64,000 bases of DNA from Gnetum montanum. Its lineage: Eukaryota > Streptophyta > Gnetopsida > Gnetales > Gnetaceae. Where the stretch lies: assembly GCA_015680685.1 (NCBI GenBank), contig MNCI01004940.1, positions 148,817-212,816 of the forward strand. Direction: 5' to 3'. The notes beneath the pieces are model-generated. The model was not told where the DNA came from. It did not search any database and worked only from the letters and a program-made list of their open reading frames with translations. Position numbers and translations under genes: made by a program. How positions within the stretch are numbered: the stretch's first letter is position 1; each line of letters starts with the position of its first letter. Below, piece after piece: positions 1 through 11,374 of this stretch.

Positions 1-1845
1 ATTACAGAACATGAAAAAACTGGTGTTCACGACAATAAGAATGAACACTTTATACATTTGACATTAGGCCTTATTTTGTAGCTAAGAAAGAGAGAGAGAA
101 AAAGAAGTTTTACTGCTGCCAACACCAAGATTGCGCCTTTTTTTGTCCATCCATAAGCGCGCCATCCATCTCGTTTCTTGCATAGTTACTTTAGCACTGA
201 TCCATCCCAAGTGTTCCCTCCAGATCCAATTCATTGTTGTATGATTGCCATTTGCACACACAACACAGTCTTTATATTAGCAAGGGTAAATGAATCACAA
301 TGCAGTGGATACCTTGCTTTAGTGAAAGGTCCATTGGCTGAGTTGTGGTATGGCTGATTGCGGATTCTAGAGATATAATATTGGTGACTACTAAAGGTGT
401 AGGGGTTGGGAGAAAATTGAAAAAATTGGGTCTAGACCCCCATGACTAAGAGTGAACCTCTAGTAGCGATAGAATGAAGAAAGAATAAAGAACAAGAAAT
501 ATGGAGAAAAAGAGACAACTATAACGTAGATGAAATGAATGTCAAGATGGAAATGAACAAAATAGAGTGGATTGCAAAAATGTTAAGGGAAAGAATTTAA
601 CTAATGTACCAAATAGGAATGCCAGTGGGTCCTCCCCAAAGCAGGCTCATGCCCTTAATGCCCTGACAAACCCACATTCGAAGAGTCCGTAGGCTCTAGG
701 AATGTCATTTGGAACAAGAGTTAAAGTCTTAACCCCAAGAATTTACCGAAAAGAAAACAATGCGTCAACCAAAATATACACTAATGATACAACTAGTAAT
801 GAGGTGAACAATGGAGAAAGAATGATGGAAAGAAGAGAATGAAATGGAATCTTAAGAACAAGGTGGTGTACAGCCCCTTATGTATTCTAATGATTAATGT
901 GACTTAGTAGATCCCATTCTAAGTCCGGCCTCAGCAAACCACATCCAGTGACTTTGCATTAATACATTCGGCCGACCCATCCTCTTAAAGTAACAAGAAT
1001 GTCTCCACCAAAGAGTCACCAACACTCCGATGAAGCGGAAGATGAGATAGGAAGTGAGGAAGGGCCTTAGTTAGAGGGAACATTTTTATTTTGAGTTCCA
1101 TAACTAGTGCTTGTAGCCCAAATGATTATTCCATCTAAGGGATGTGCTTTGAATTCTCACTTTTCTCTTTTTTCTTCATGTGTTTATACGTGAGAACCAC
1201 ACCATGCAAAGACTTTGTTATTTTTATTTGCTCAGTTTCCCGATAATGTGGTAATGTTGGAACAGTAGGAAAACTCAAGAAGAAAACATCCAAGCACCCA
1301 AGAGAATGGCCAACACAAATGCATCAAGTTCTCTTGAAGTTACATCCTTTTCAATCCTTGAGTCCTTAGTTTCAGAAATACCCAATCACTGATTTGTTGA
1401 TAGTTCTTATTATTGAGAAAGGGACTATACATTTCCAAGCCAAGAGAGACCATAGAAATTTGTGGATGTATGGATGAAATGGACTCATTTCCTGTCATAT
1501 CAAAAGAACCATACCTTAGTATCAACATCATAATCTTAAAGGTAAAATCCACACATTAGCAACCAATAGAAACAGTTCATACCATCATTAATAACACTTA
1601 TTAAATGACAAACTTTAATGAAATGGATAACACACACACACATGCACACAAAGAAATGAAAAAGGTATAAACAATGTTGTAAAACAAAAAAGAATAAAAG
1701 TTAAAGAAATTTGTAAAACAAAAATGTGCAAAACAAAAACGTGTAAAACTAAAACTTAAAAAGAACTGAGGGCCCCAAATGATCAACATAGGTGGCCATC
1801 TCCCCCATGACTAAATGGAAAGGGAGAGATCTAAAATAATGAATG
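1..1845 (-). other. 3' noncoding region of element A
   Basis: This stretch has no supportable gene. It aligns by eye with 7916-9860 of element B and 18982-20755 of element C, which lie between integrase and the 3' LTR. Landmarks are a CCCCCATGACT motif at 438-448 and again at 1802-1812, a conserved block at about 627-715, and a CA microsatellite at about 1630-1652. Short open frames inside it differ between the three copies, so I treat them as chance. Confidence 0.75.
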
Positions 1846-1849
1846 CCTA

Positions 1850-2560
1850 TTTGAATTTTTTAGAAGTGTCCAACTTCTCACGATTGATTTTTTCAGGTTA
1901 AGGGATGGAAGTCAGCGATGCTCATACTTCAATGTATCTATGCCTTCGTAGTGGGCGTGAGTTGTTCCCGTAGTTCATTCCATGCATGTTGGTGGGCTGC
2001 TCTCTTGATCAACTGTCAACCACTGGGTGTTCTCTTGTTGTGTGGTTGCTACATACAGGTACCTTTGTATGTTATCCTCTGGTGTACACCGGTTACATGA
2101 AGGAAATGCTAAGCATTCCTCCATGTCATCAGCCTCTAAGTCATTGTATGTGATGCATGGAACTTTCTTCTTCTCGATCTTTCCATAAAATTTTTTCCTT
2201 AGATATTTCCAAGGAAAGATAGTGGATCCCTAGGCATGCGTTGATGGTGCTGAGCCATGCCCTCCCCAGTATAATTGGGAAGTTCCCTTTGCTACTGTTG
2301 ACTTTTATCACCAAGAAATCAGTTGGGTATGACCAACCACACACAGTGGTAATGATGTCCTCCACCAATCCCAAGGGACTAGTGATGGACTAGTCAGCCA
2401 GCTCTAGTTGAATATTGCTCTTCTTAAGTGGAGGTAGGTTCCAGGCTTTATATATTTCTTGTGAGATTAGGTTGACTCTGGAACTTGAGTCAAAAGAGGC
2501 TTATGAGGTTCATTCCTAGTGACTTGGAGATAAATTATGGGGCTTCTAGGATCTGAGAAT
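1850..2560 (-). pseudogene. Broken pol start with aspartic protease, element A
   Basis: On the minus strand this holds the retropepsin region and the beginning of the linker before reverse transcriptase. The protease core at about 2374-2141 has the run GWSYPTDFLVIKVN and the flap-like GRAWLSTINACLG, matching elements B and C. The active-site region just upstream (about 2480) reads DSSSRVNLIS where C has DSGFGVNLIS, so the catalytic D-S-G appears to have become D-S-S. Stops and frame changes break it, and the pol linker stops at about 1855, where the deletion begins. It is non-functional. Confidence 0.7.
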
Positions 2561-2586
2561 TTCTTGGGAAGGTGGCCAACCTTGAT

Positions 2587-5129
2587 CTAGTTAGTAATAG
2601 TGTGTGTTAACATAACCGTATGCGTTGAGCCCTTTTGTTGGTTTGAAGGGAGCTCCAAAACCTTATTTCTTGGAGGAGTGGTCATAAACTTAACTGCTTG
2701 TGGTTGTGAGAACTTATTTGGGCTTCTAGTTCTGAAGAAAGGTCTTCTCCTTGTATAGTTTTTAGAACCAGCAGTGGGTTGAAGGTTTACGGCTCTCATA
2801 GCATTACGTTGCTGCGGTTGAGTGGGGACTTCCCCTTGCATCGTTGGAGCAGGTGGTAGTGGAACTACTGGCATAAGAGATGCGGAGGATGGTATGTATA
2901 TGGTGTGTCTCCTAGAGGATAAGGAGTCCTAAAATACTCCCGAACTTGGTAGTGATGTTTTGGGGTTGCATGAACCATAGAGTCACTTGGAGAAATTGAC
3001 TATTGCATGTAATAGCCATACAGGTCTGGTTGCCGATAAGGGTATTGTTGCCTAGGCGGTGGGATCCCCCATAACTATGGGTGTTGTCACTGCTGGTGTT
3101 GCCCAATAGGTTGTGGTGGAGTTCCACTTGGATAATATGTTAACGATTGATGGAACTGCCTTGGGTTACCTTGGGGATAAGATAACCTTCAGGGTGCCTG
3201 TTGTCTATTAAGTCTTGGGTTGAGTGCATATACCCCAGACTCATGTAGATGTGAGATTATTGGGCAACATCCCTTAGGATGATCATATTGGCAGATCTCA
3301 CATCCACTGTTATTTTCTATGTCAAAATCCACAACCTCATTGGTGATACTCATTTTTGCCTTACCCTTGTCATGTGCATGGCCTGAATCTCTCCACTTTT
3401 TCTTATCATGGTTACTACTTCGTTCCTGAGACTCTTCTACAATTTTTAGAGTAGTTTCAATTTTACTATATAAGGAGCTCCATATTTCATCTACCTTAGT
3501 CGATACTTCTGTTGTTAATTTCTAAAGTGGCAAGGTTTTACTATTCACCAAATCCTCAAGTGGTGACTCATCCTCCTCATTGCAAAATCTCACTCCCCTC
3601 TTTTGGAGGGAAGGATTGTGGTTGTACTCTTTCGCATCTCTTTTCCGTAGCTCCTCTTCTTATTTAGCTACTTGCTCCAAAAATCTATGAACTTTGTGGG
3701 ACCTAAGTTTAGATAATCTTTCTTGGGCATATGTCCCAAGGGTTCTCCTAGTTTCATGTCTTAGCCCATCTACGAAGTGGCAGAGTTCATCCCATTGTGC
3801 ATAACCATGGCCCAGGAAATGATGTAGCAATGCATAATATCGTCCCATGGAAGCATCCAAGGGTTCTTGATTACCTTGCTTCCATCCTTGGATCTACTTA
3901 TGCAAGTTGGACACTCTGGAGTACGTTTGGTATTTATCGTTAAACAATTTGAGCATTGTACTCCATCTCCTAATGGTTTCTGGATCTAAAGACTGGTACC
4001 AACTTTCTGCTTCTTTTATGAGTGTCCTAGGAAACAACTTTAACTTCTGCCACTTGTTTTCAATATTCTACAATGCACAGGCATCATGGAATTCCTATAA
4101 GTGATTTTTTGGATTAGCATTGTATCCCCCCTCAAATCGTGGGATGTTATTCATATCCAATCTCTTGATCTGAGCATCGTTTTGGTGCCTTATAGGTATT
4201 CTCACAGCCTCCGTAATATCTAACATACTCTAGGTTGCTAGTAGGGGCTCGTCATGATCATCTCTCTCATGATTTCTATGATGCCTACGTGGCTCCCTAC
4301 TTTTCCTTCTTTCATGCCTTGATTCTCTCGAATGCCCTCGTCCTCGCTCTCGACTCTCTCGTGAAGGTCTCTCATTTTTCTTATCCTTATCCTCACCATT
4401 GTGCTCCTTGTGACTATGTCTTGATGTGGAAGGAGAGGGTGAATGATGTGATGAAGGGAAAGAAGAAGGAGAGCCATCACCATGGTGATGTCTCCTACCT
4501 TCTCTTCGATGGTCCCGACCCCGATTGTGATGACGATCAGAACGCTCGTCCTTATCTTGTATTTGTATCTCCTCATTGAACACTTGGTGTTTGTGTGCAT
4601 CAGAACCAAGGTTGTATATTGTGGAGCGAAGGTTCTGATACCCCACCTCCTCACCATGGTGAGGAGGGGGAACATCAACTGATAGAGAACTAGTTATAAC
4701 TGGTTCACCATCTCCAATTTCACTTAGGACGTGCGGGACCCCTTTGCCCTTCAACGATGTATGGTAGCTCTTCTGCCACGAGTCCCTTAAACATTGTGCT
4801 ACTATGGGATGGTAATCCATTATGTCAAAATTGCCTACAACATATTCAGTGTATAACTGCATCATGCCTATCTATGCAAGAGCATGAAGGAGCATGTTAG
4901 GGACTGCCCGATATGGAGGTAACACTATGTTACCTTGCAGATCTCTCCAACATAGTTGTTCATCCTGATGGAGGATAAAAGTAAAATTGGATATATACTC
5001 ATCATGATGAGTATCTACCACTTGATACTATTGAGGAATTGGCGGTTCTCAGTTATGTGTGTTAGACTGCCGACGGTCTCTTGTGTGATCCCTAGGTGGT
5101 GAAGTGCTTTTATGAGAAGAAGAAGACAT
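2587..5129 (-). pseudogene. Gag polyprotein, element A (degenerate)
   Basis: The start at 5129 (MSSSSHKS...) matches the gag starts of elements B (15826) and C (26973), each about 130-150 bases inside the 5' LTR. The product would be the structural capsid/nucleocapsid protein. In order it has an N-terminal domain; a long Arg/Ser/His/Asp-rich stretch (about 4550-4240) with RS, RE and HHH runs; a retrotransposon-gag capsid domain (about 4230-3650, including the segment MDASMGRYYALLHHFLGHGY); and a short zinc knuckle near 3310-3270 of the form CX2CX3HX4C with HPKG inside. A Pro/Gln-rich segment follows (about 3250-2590). Several in-frame stops (for example near 5020, 4870 and 3200) make it a pseudogene. 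Other open frames over 4235-4680 on either strand are shadows of the RS-rich part. Confidence 0.75.
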
Positions 5130-5256
5130 TGCTATCTTGTCAGTGTGCTATTTGACCATTATATAATTTTTTGTTTAATTAACCCTAAGGGTTCGTTTAA
5201 TCTTCCCAACGATGTGGATCATTTCCAATGTTCTACTTAGTGCACAAACAACTTAG

Positions 5257-5274
5257 TCCCCAGCAACGGCATCA
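5257..5274 (-). other. Primer-binding site (tRNA-Asp), element A
   Basis: The 18 bases next to the LTR are TCCCCAGCAACGGCATCA on the plus strand. This is close to the 3' end of plant tRNA-Asp plus CCA, so the minus strand would prime from that tRNA. One base separates it from the LTR, as in the other elements. One mismatch lies within the CCA-proximal bases. Confidence 0.8.
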
Positions 5275-5275
5275 A

Positions 5276-6115
5276 TGATGAGTGGCGAGGTACCCGCTAC
5301 ACTCAACCATACGAATACGAGCATTACACATGTGATCCGATTGAACTCTGCAAACTAAGTGCCTACATGCCTTATGGAATACTTAAGGTTAATTTTTCAT
5401 TGTCTTCCTAGACTTACTTGTATTTGTCATGGTTGTATGGTTAAGTAAGTCTGAGGTATGTGATTTTTATATCTTTTATGTTTTATTGCCTATGCTAGGA
5501 GGGAAAAGGTGAAGAGACTAATTAACTAAGTTTAACTAACTAATTAAGCCTAGCATCAGTATCCGTTTCCACTTGCCATTCATACCTTGAGCCAATGAAA
5601 CCTTCTGGGATTACCAAACGCTATTCGTTGCTAGGATTACCAAGTGTAACGCACATGCTCGAAGTGGTCATACTGAATGCACTTAGGAGTGTTGAGGGTT
5701 TAGAGAGATTAATTAGGAAAGTAGTAAATAACATTAATTAAATTCCTATTTAGCTTAGTCCATGCACTGAAAGGTTTATCCAAAAAGTTCTTCTTTATTT
5801 CAGCACACGAACTTGTGCTCACGTACAATATTTGCTCGAATAAAGATCCATTCACTTTGGGACTCCTACTACGAGCATATGGAAATTACTCTAACTTTGG
5901 AATGGAAAAACTGTAAGAGTTTGGCTATGGTCTAGATTTAGATGGAGAAACAAGGGAGAGCTACCTCTTATTTATATATTTGATAACGCACTGCGATATC
6001 GCGTACGCAATATTGCAAGAAAGATGCGATATCGCATACGATACATCGTGTATGCGATATCGCAGTGAGGCTGCGATATTACGTATCACGGCCCATGCGA
6101 TATCGCATCCCATCA
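5276..6115 (-). repeat. 5' LTR of element A
   Basis: This LTR is about 840 bp. It starts TGATGAGTGG at the primer-site end and ends CCCATCA, close to the inverted terminal TGATGAGT/ACTCATCA. Read on the minus strand, the U3 start carries three perfect TGCGATATCGCA palindromes (6025-6036, 6053-6064, 6096-6107) and three near copies. A TATA-like TATATAAATAAGAG follows at about 5967-5980. The transcript would run toward lower coordinates. Confidence 0.9.
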
Positions 6116-6719
6116 TTCATAGAAACATATTCAACTTTAGTGGTAGATTGATGGCATATGCACATGAAGGTAGAATGCATGCATCGTGCAATTTTAATAT
6201 TGCACACCAAAAATTTCAAAGGGCGTAGTAGCAAAACTATGAGTTATGTGTTTGATGTGTGCAAGGGTTATAGAAATTAGGTAAAAATGAAATGGAATGA
6301 GAAAATTAATGTTAATTGTGAAAAAAAATTTTACTACTGTTACTTCACACTACTTTGCACAATATTTTATATTTAGCTCTTGTTTTTCAATAAACTCTCA
6401 ATGAAAAATCATGGAAAACTGGATTTTCTAGTTGGAGACCTTAGGGTCAAAGATGATTTGCTACTAATGGTAAATGTCTTTGATTTGTATTAAAAATTAA
6501 CCCATGCTGCAAAGTTGCTCTTTCTATTTTGTAAAACCCAAAAGAAAAAAATTCCAATTTTTTGGGCATGTATTTTAGTTTCCCACAATTGAAGTTCCCA
6601 CCACATTTTAAGTTCCTGCCACGTTTTAAGTCTGTACATTAGTAAAAAATGCATAGATTTTTTTCCCATGTGTGCTATGACTAGTATTATGTGAAAATAA
6701 ATACTTTAGATTAGCATTG
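6116..6719. other. Unassigned stretch between element A and Copia piece
   Basis: AT-rich DNA with no supportable gene. It lies where the 3' end of the interrupted Copia element (rest of RNase H, 3' LTR) would be expected. I see no similarity to the Copia 5' LTR region at 29573 onward, so the Copia 3' end may be deleted or too decayed to see. Confidence 0.4.
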
Positions 6720-7155
6720 CATCACAATGCACTCAACTACCATGTGCGTAGGACATAAGCAACATAAGATTGTTTCTAACTTTTCCAAGAAACAACAGCA
6801 CCAAAAAGATTAAACACATATCCACTAGTAGATTTTTTACTATCAATATCACCATTCCAATCTACATCAACAAAGCCATGAAGTCCATTTGAATCACTTT
6901 TATAAAAAATCCCATAATTTGAAGTACCACGAAGATATCAAAAGACTTGCTTCACCATAATATAGTGTTGTTTCCTTGGATTAAACATATACATACTAAG
7001 TTTTCCAACAATATAAGCAATATCAAGTCTAGTAGAGACCACTGAATACATTAAACTACCAATAGCACTAGCATATGGAATTTTAACCATAAGCTCTTTT
7101 TCTTTTCTTGTCTTTGGACATTGTTTGACTAAAGGTTTAATACCTATTTCACAGG
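6720..7155 (-). pseudogene. Copia RNase H fragment
   Basis: Minus-strand translation gives the Copia RNase H start: the YSVVSTRLDIAYIVG block, then KQHYIMVKQ, YLRGTSNYGIFY, a GFVDVDWNGDIDSKKSTSGY block and VVSWKS. These match the family order in which the domain follows a 'CPKT...E...PYASA' linker, which is also present (about 7125-7060). The domain breaks off after VVSWKS and the expected acidic continuation is not readable. Stops are present. It joins in frame to the piece at 16463 once element B is removed. Confidence 0.82.
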
Positions 7156-7915
7156 TGATGAGTGGCGAGGTACCCCTACACTCAACTATACGAATACGAG
7201 TGTTTCACGCACGATCCTGTCAAACTCTAAGGACTAAGTGCTTACACGCCTTAATGGAACACATAGGGTTAATCAATCGTTGTCTTCCCAAACTTACTTG
7301 TATTGTCATGGTTGTATGATTAACTAAGCTTGAGGTATATGATTTTTATAGCTTTTATATTTTTTATGTCTTCTGATAATAAAGGAGAGGGAGAGAGGAC
7401 TATGTGGCTAACTTACATTAACTATTCATTAACTAGCTTCTAAATGTTCCTAACACCAGTATCCGTTCCCACTTTCCGTACACATTCTGAACCAGTGCAA
7501 CGCTACTTGGATTACCAAACGATAGTTGTTACTGGGTTACCAATCACTACACGCATGCTCGAAGTGGTTGTACTGAGCTTATTTAACTAAGGGGGGTTGA
7601 AGGTTGAGAGAGGTATTAATTAACTAGGAAATCATTAAAGAATAATTAATTATTAATTAGCTTAATCTGTATGCTGCAAGGTTTATCATAAAGTTAGTCT
7701 TTATTGTCGTACACAAAATTGTGCTCAGGTACAAATTGTTCGAATAAAGATCTGTTCACTCTATGACTCCTACTGTGGGCACACAAATAATTTGAACTTT
7801 GGGATGACTAAACTACAAGAATCTGGCTAAGGGTCTAAGTCTAACTCCCCTGGAACCAAGGGTGATGTCTCTTATTTATAGAAGATGAGGCAGGATGTGA
7901 TATTGCGACTCATTA
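7156..7915 (-). repeat. 3' LTR of element B
   Basis: 760 bp, beginning TGATGAGTGGCGAGG and ending CGACTCATTA, a one-base decay of ACTCATCA. A TATA-like TCTATAAATAAGAG on the minus strand lies at about 7869-7882. Only one degenerate GATATTGC box is left of the palindromic array seen in element A. Confidence 0.9.
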
Positions 7916-9860
7916 TACCCCCATGACTGAATGAAAATTTGGCCTCGAGTTCCTTACAAAACATTGGGAAGGTATCGGATTATTGACTTGAATGAAAAAT
8001 AATGGTGAATGGGATGACATGTGAATAGATCAATATTATAATACATGACAACATTAGTGTTCATGATGCCAAGAGTGAACACTATACACAAGTGACATCC
8101 AACCTTATTTGGTAGCAGAGAGAGAAGAGAGAGAGAAAAGAAGAAGACATGTTGCTACTAACACCAAGATTGCGCCTTCCATTGTTCATCCATAACCACG
8201 CCATCAATCTTGTTCCTTACACAACTATTCCAACACCAGTCCATCCTAAGTGTTTCCTCTAGGTCCAATCCATTGCTGTATGATTTCCATCTACACACAC
8301 AACATAGTCACATATGAGCAAGGATAAGTAAATCACAATACAATTGATACCTTGCCTCAGTGTAAGGTCCATTGGTTGAGTTGTGATATGGCTAATACAG
8401 ATTCTAGAGATATAACACTGGTGACTACCCAAGGTGTAGGGGTTAGAAGAAATTGAAAAAATTGGACCAGGGCCCCCATGACTACAAACAATCCTCCGAT
8501 GGCGATAGAATGGAAAAAGATAAGGAATAAGAAAGATGGAGAAAAAGAAACAACGGCAATGCCGATAAAATGGATTTCAGAGATGGGAATGAACAAAAGA
8601 AATGTTGATTGTGGAAATGTTTAAGGGAAATAAGTTAACTAATGAACCAAATAGGAATGCCAGTGCGTCCTCCCCAAAGTAGGCACATGCCCTTTATGCC
8701 TTGACAAACCCACATTCAAAGAGTCTGTAGGCTCTGGAAATGTCATATGGGAGCAAGACTTAAAAACTTAACCCCAAGAATTCACCAAAGAGAAAAAAAT
8801 GCATCAACCAAAATATGGATTACTGATATAACTGGCAATGAGATGGAAAATGGGGAAAGAATGATGGGGAGAAGAGAATGGAATGGAGTGCCAAGAATAA
8901 GGTGGTGTACAGACCCTTGTGTGTTTATGGTTAATGTGACTGAGTAAATCTCATTCCAAATCAAACTTGAACTAATCCACATCCAGTGACTTTGCATTAA
9001 TACACTTGGCCAATCCATCTACTTGTAGTAACAAGAATGATTCCACAAAAAAGTCACCACCATTTCGAGGAAATGAGAAAGGGAAAAGTAGGAAGCGAGA
9101 AAGGGCCTTAGTTAGAGGGAACATGTTTATTTAGTTCCATAACTAGTGCTTGTAGCCCAAATAATTATGTTTTCTAAGGGGTGTGCTTTGAATTCTCACT
9201 ATTTTTTTTTGTGAGAACCACACCATGCAAATACTTATTTTTATTGGCTCAGCTTCCCAATAATGGAGAAATGTCAGAATGGTAAGGAAAAATCAAGAAG
9301 AAAACATCCAATCACCCAAGAGAATAGCCAGCACAAATGCATCAAATTCTTTTGAAGTTACACCCTTTTCAGTCCTTGATTCCTTCCTTAGTTTGAGAAA
9401 TGCCCAATCACCAATTTGTTAATAGTTTTATTATTAAAGAAAGGGACTGTACAATTCCAAGCCAAGAGAAGACCATAGAAATTCATGGATGCATGGATGA
9501 CATGGACTCATTGCCTATTATATCCAAAGAACCATACCTTAGTATCAGCATTATAACTCAAAGGTAAAAACCAAACATTAGCAATTAATAGAATACATTT
9601 CATACCACCATCAAGAGCACTTATTAGGTGACAAATCTAACAAAACAAAAACAACAAGCAAAGACAAAAAAAGTATAAAAACAAAAAAAAAAAAATCACA
9701 CAAAGAAATGAAAAAGTATCAATGATGTTGCAAAACAAAACTAAGAAAATTTAAAGAAATTTGTAAAACAAAAACTTAAAAAGGAACTAAGGGCCTCAAA
9801 TAGTTAGCAAAGGTGGCTGTCTACCCCATGACTAAGTTGGAAGGAGGAGATCTAAAATAG
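7916..9860 (-). other. PPT and 3' noncoding region of element B
   Basis: Next to the 3' LTR is the polypurine tract: CCCCCATGACT at 7918-7928 on the plus strand, read AGTCATGGGGG on the coding strand. Near-copies of the same motif lie at 8473-8483 and 9824-9833. The rest is noncoding, with A-rich and CAAAA runs around 9640-9780 and the conserved block at about 8662-8750. The frames at 8357-8596 and 8747-9018 are not conserved as protein in A or C. Confidence 0.75.
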
Positions 9861-10097
9861 TGAGCAGGGTCATCCCTTCTCAGAGGTATTATGTACACTG
9901 ACTGTTGTAAGTTCATAGAAGGGTTTGGTCTATTGCACATTGACTAACAATCTTTTATCAGGGCTCTCAGGTTTGTATATGGTCATGGCCCCTGAAGGAA
10001 AGGTTGTATAAATAATGTAAGGTCCCTCCCATAGTGTTTGAAATTTTGTGCATTATGGCACATGTGTGGGCTTCCAGTAGAGAACCTTATCTCCTAG

Positions 10098-10900
10098 TTA
10101 ATACTTAACCTTTCGAATCTTCAAGTCCTGATGTTTCTTGTTATAGGCCTTGTGCAACTCATTTGATGACAGGGTAGATAACCAGTTTTTGTCTAGCACG
10201 TTTAAAGTTTTCAACCTTTGTTTTTGTGCTAGATTAAGATCAAGGTGGAGGTCACAATCCATTGATAGTGTATGGAGCTTGGTTTGAATCAAAAGTGTTG
10301 GAAGCTTTCCGTACACTAATTCATAGGGAGAGTAGCCTATAGGGAGTTTCCAGGTGGAGCGGTATGCCCAAAGAGCATCATTCAGTTTAGTGCTCCAATC
10401 TTGCCTATACTTGCTAATTGTCCTAGTTAATATTTTAGTGATCTCCCTATTGGTGACCTCAGCTTGTACGTTAGCGTGGGGGTGATAAGTTGTAGTCAAT
10501 TTATGTTCAACCCCTAAGTGTTGCATTAACTTTTGAAAAGTTGCACCTGTGAAGTGTGTTCCATTATCCAAAATAAGTGCACGTGGCACACCAAACCTAT
10601 TTACGATTTGTTGTTTCACAAATCATGTAGCTATAGATGATGTGCAATCTGTAATAGCAGCTACTTCAGCCCATTTCATTAGATAGTCTACGTCAACTAC
10701 AATGTAAGATTTTCCATTGGACATTGGTGTAATGGGCCCCATAAAGTCTATTCCCCAAATGTCGAAGGGTTCTAACGATTGAATCCATTGTTGCGGGCCA
10801 TCCATTTTAGCATTCATTTTCCCATCTCATTGACAACACTCGCAGGATCAGACAAATTGATGGGCATCCCGAAATAATGTTGGCCAGTAATATCCTGCAA
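10098..10900 (-). pseudogene. Integrase, element B
   Basis: Ty3-type integrase inserts the cDNA into the chromosome. Minus-strand order: an HHCC zinc finger (about 10870-10825, with SCECCQ); the catalytic core with GIDFMGPITPMSNG, whose D is the first acidic residue; ILDNGTHF (second D); HPHANVQAEVTNRE (third residue E, about 35 residues on); then the C-terminal part ending near 10098. A stop at about 10620-10622 splits the core between the first and second catalytic residues. No chromodomain follows. Confidence 0.85.
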
Positions 10901-11374
10901 GAAAGATCTTAATAGCCATTTTTCTCCCTGCATAGTGACCCCCACAAGGGCCCTTGTGAGCATCTCGAAGAACTCTTAGTTGGTCTACCTTGGGCATGCA
11001 CCATCAAACCAAGCCATCAGGACATACTTTGTAAAGTTATCCATTGATCTCCATTTGGCTCTGTGAAGAAACTATTGTTTTTTCCTAAAGTCCAGCTCCT
11101 GTGGTGTTTGTTGAGTAAGGAGATAGGTGAGAATGCTACTATACTAGTTTGTCTTCATGGGTTGGTTATTCACTACACCTGCAAAGAGGGATTCATTAGG
11201 AAAATGATCAAAAATTACATATTCATCCTTTTTACTATCTTAGCACAACTGAGATAAATGATCTACAACTACGTTCTTGGTGTCTTTTTGATCGATCATC
11301 GTTAGATCGAACTCCTGTAGGATTACCAGCCATCGTATAATACGAGGGCTAACCGTCATCTTGTCCATGAGGAA

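Larger units (their letters stand above)
1..6115 (-). mobile_element. Gypsy element A, partial, pol-deleted
   Basis: This is a Ty3/gypsy LTR retrotransposon read on the minus strand. Its 5' LTR is at 5276-6115, its primer-binding site at 5257-5274, its gag at about 5129-2587, then a protease remnant, then 3' noncoding sequence that runs off the left edge. The 3' LTR is outside the window. Compared with elements B and C, reverse transcriptase, RNase H and integrase are missing: the sequence passes from the start of pol (about 1855) straight into the 3' noncoding region (below about 1845). It therefore could not move by itself. Base 6116 onward (TTCAT) would be the right target-site copy, but the left copy is not visible. 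Confidence 0.88.

Noticed and set aside
4235-4682. Overlapping open frames on both strands over the Gag Arg-rich part
   Set aside because: They are shadows of a codon-biased repetitive stretch (AGA/CGT/CAT) and change between A, B and C.
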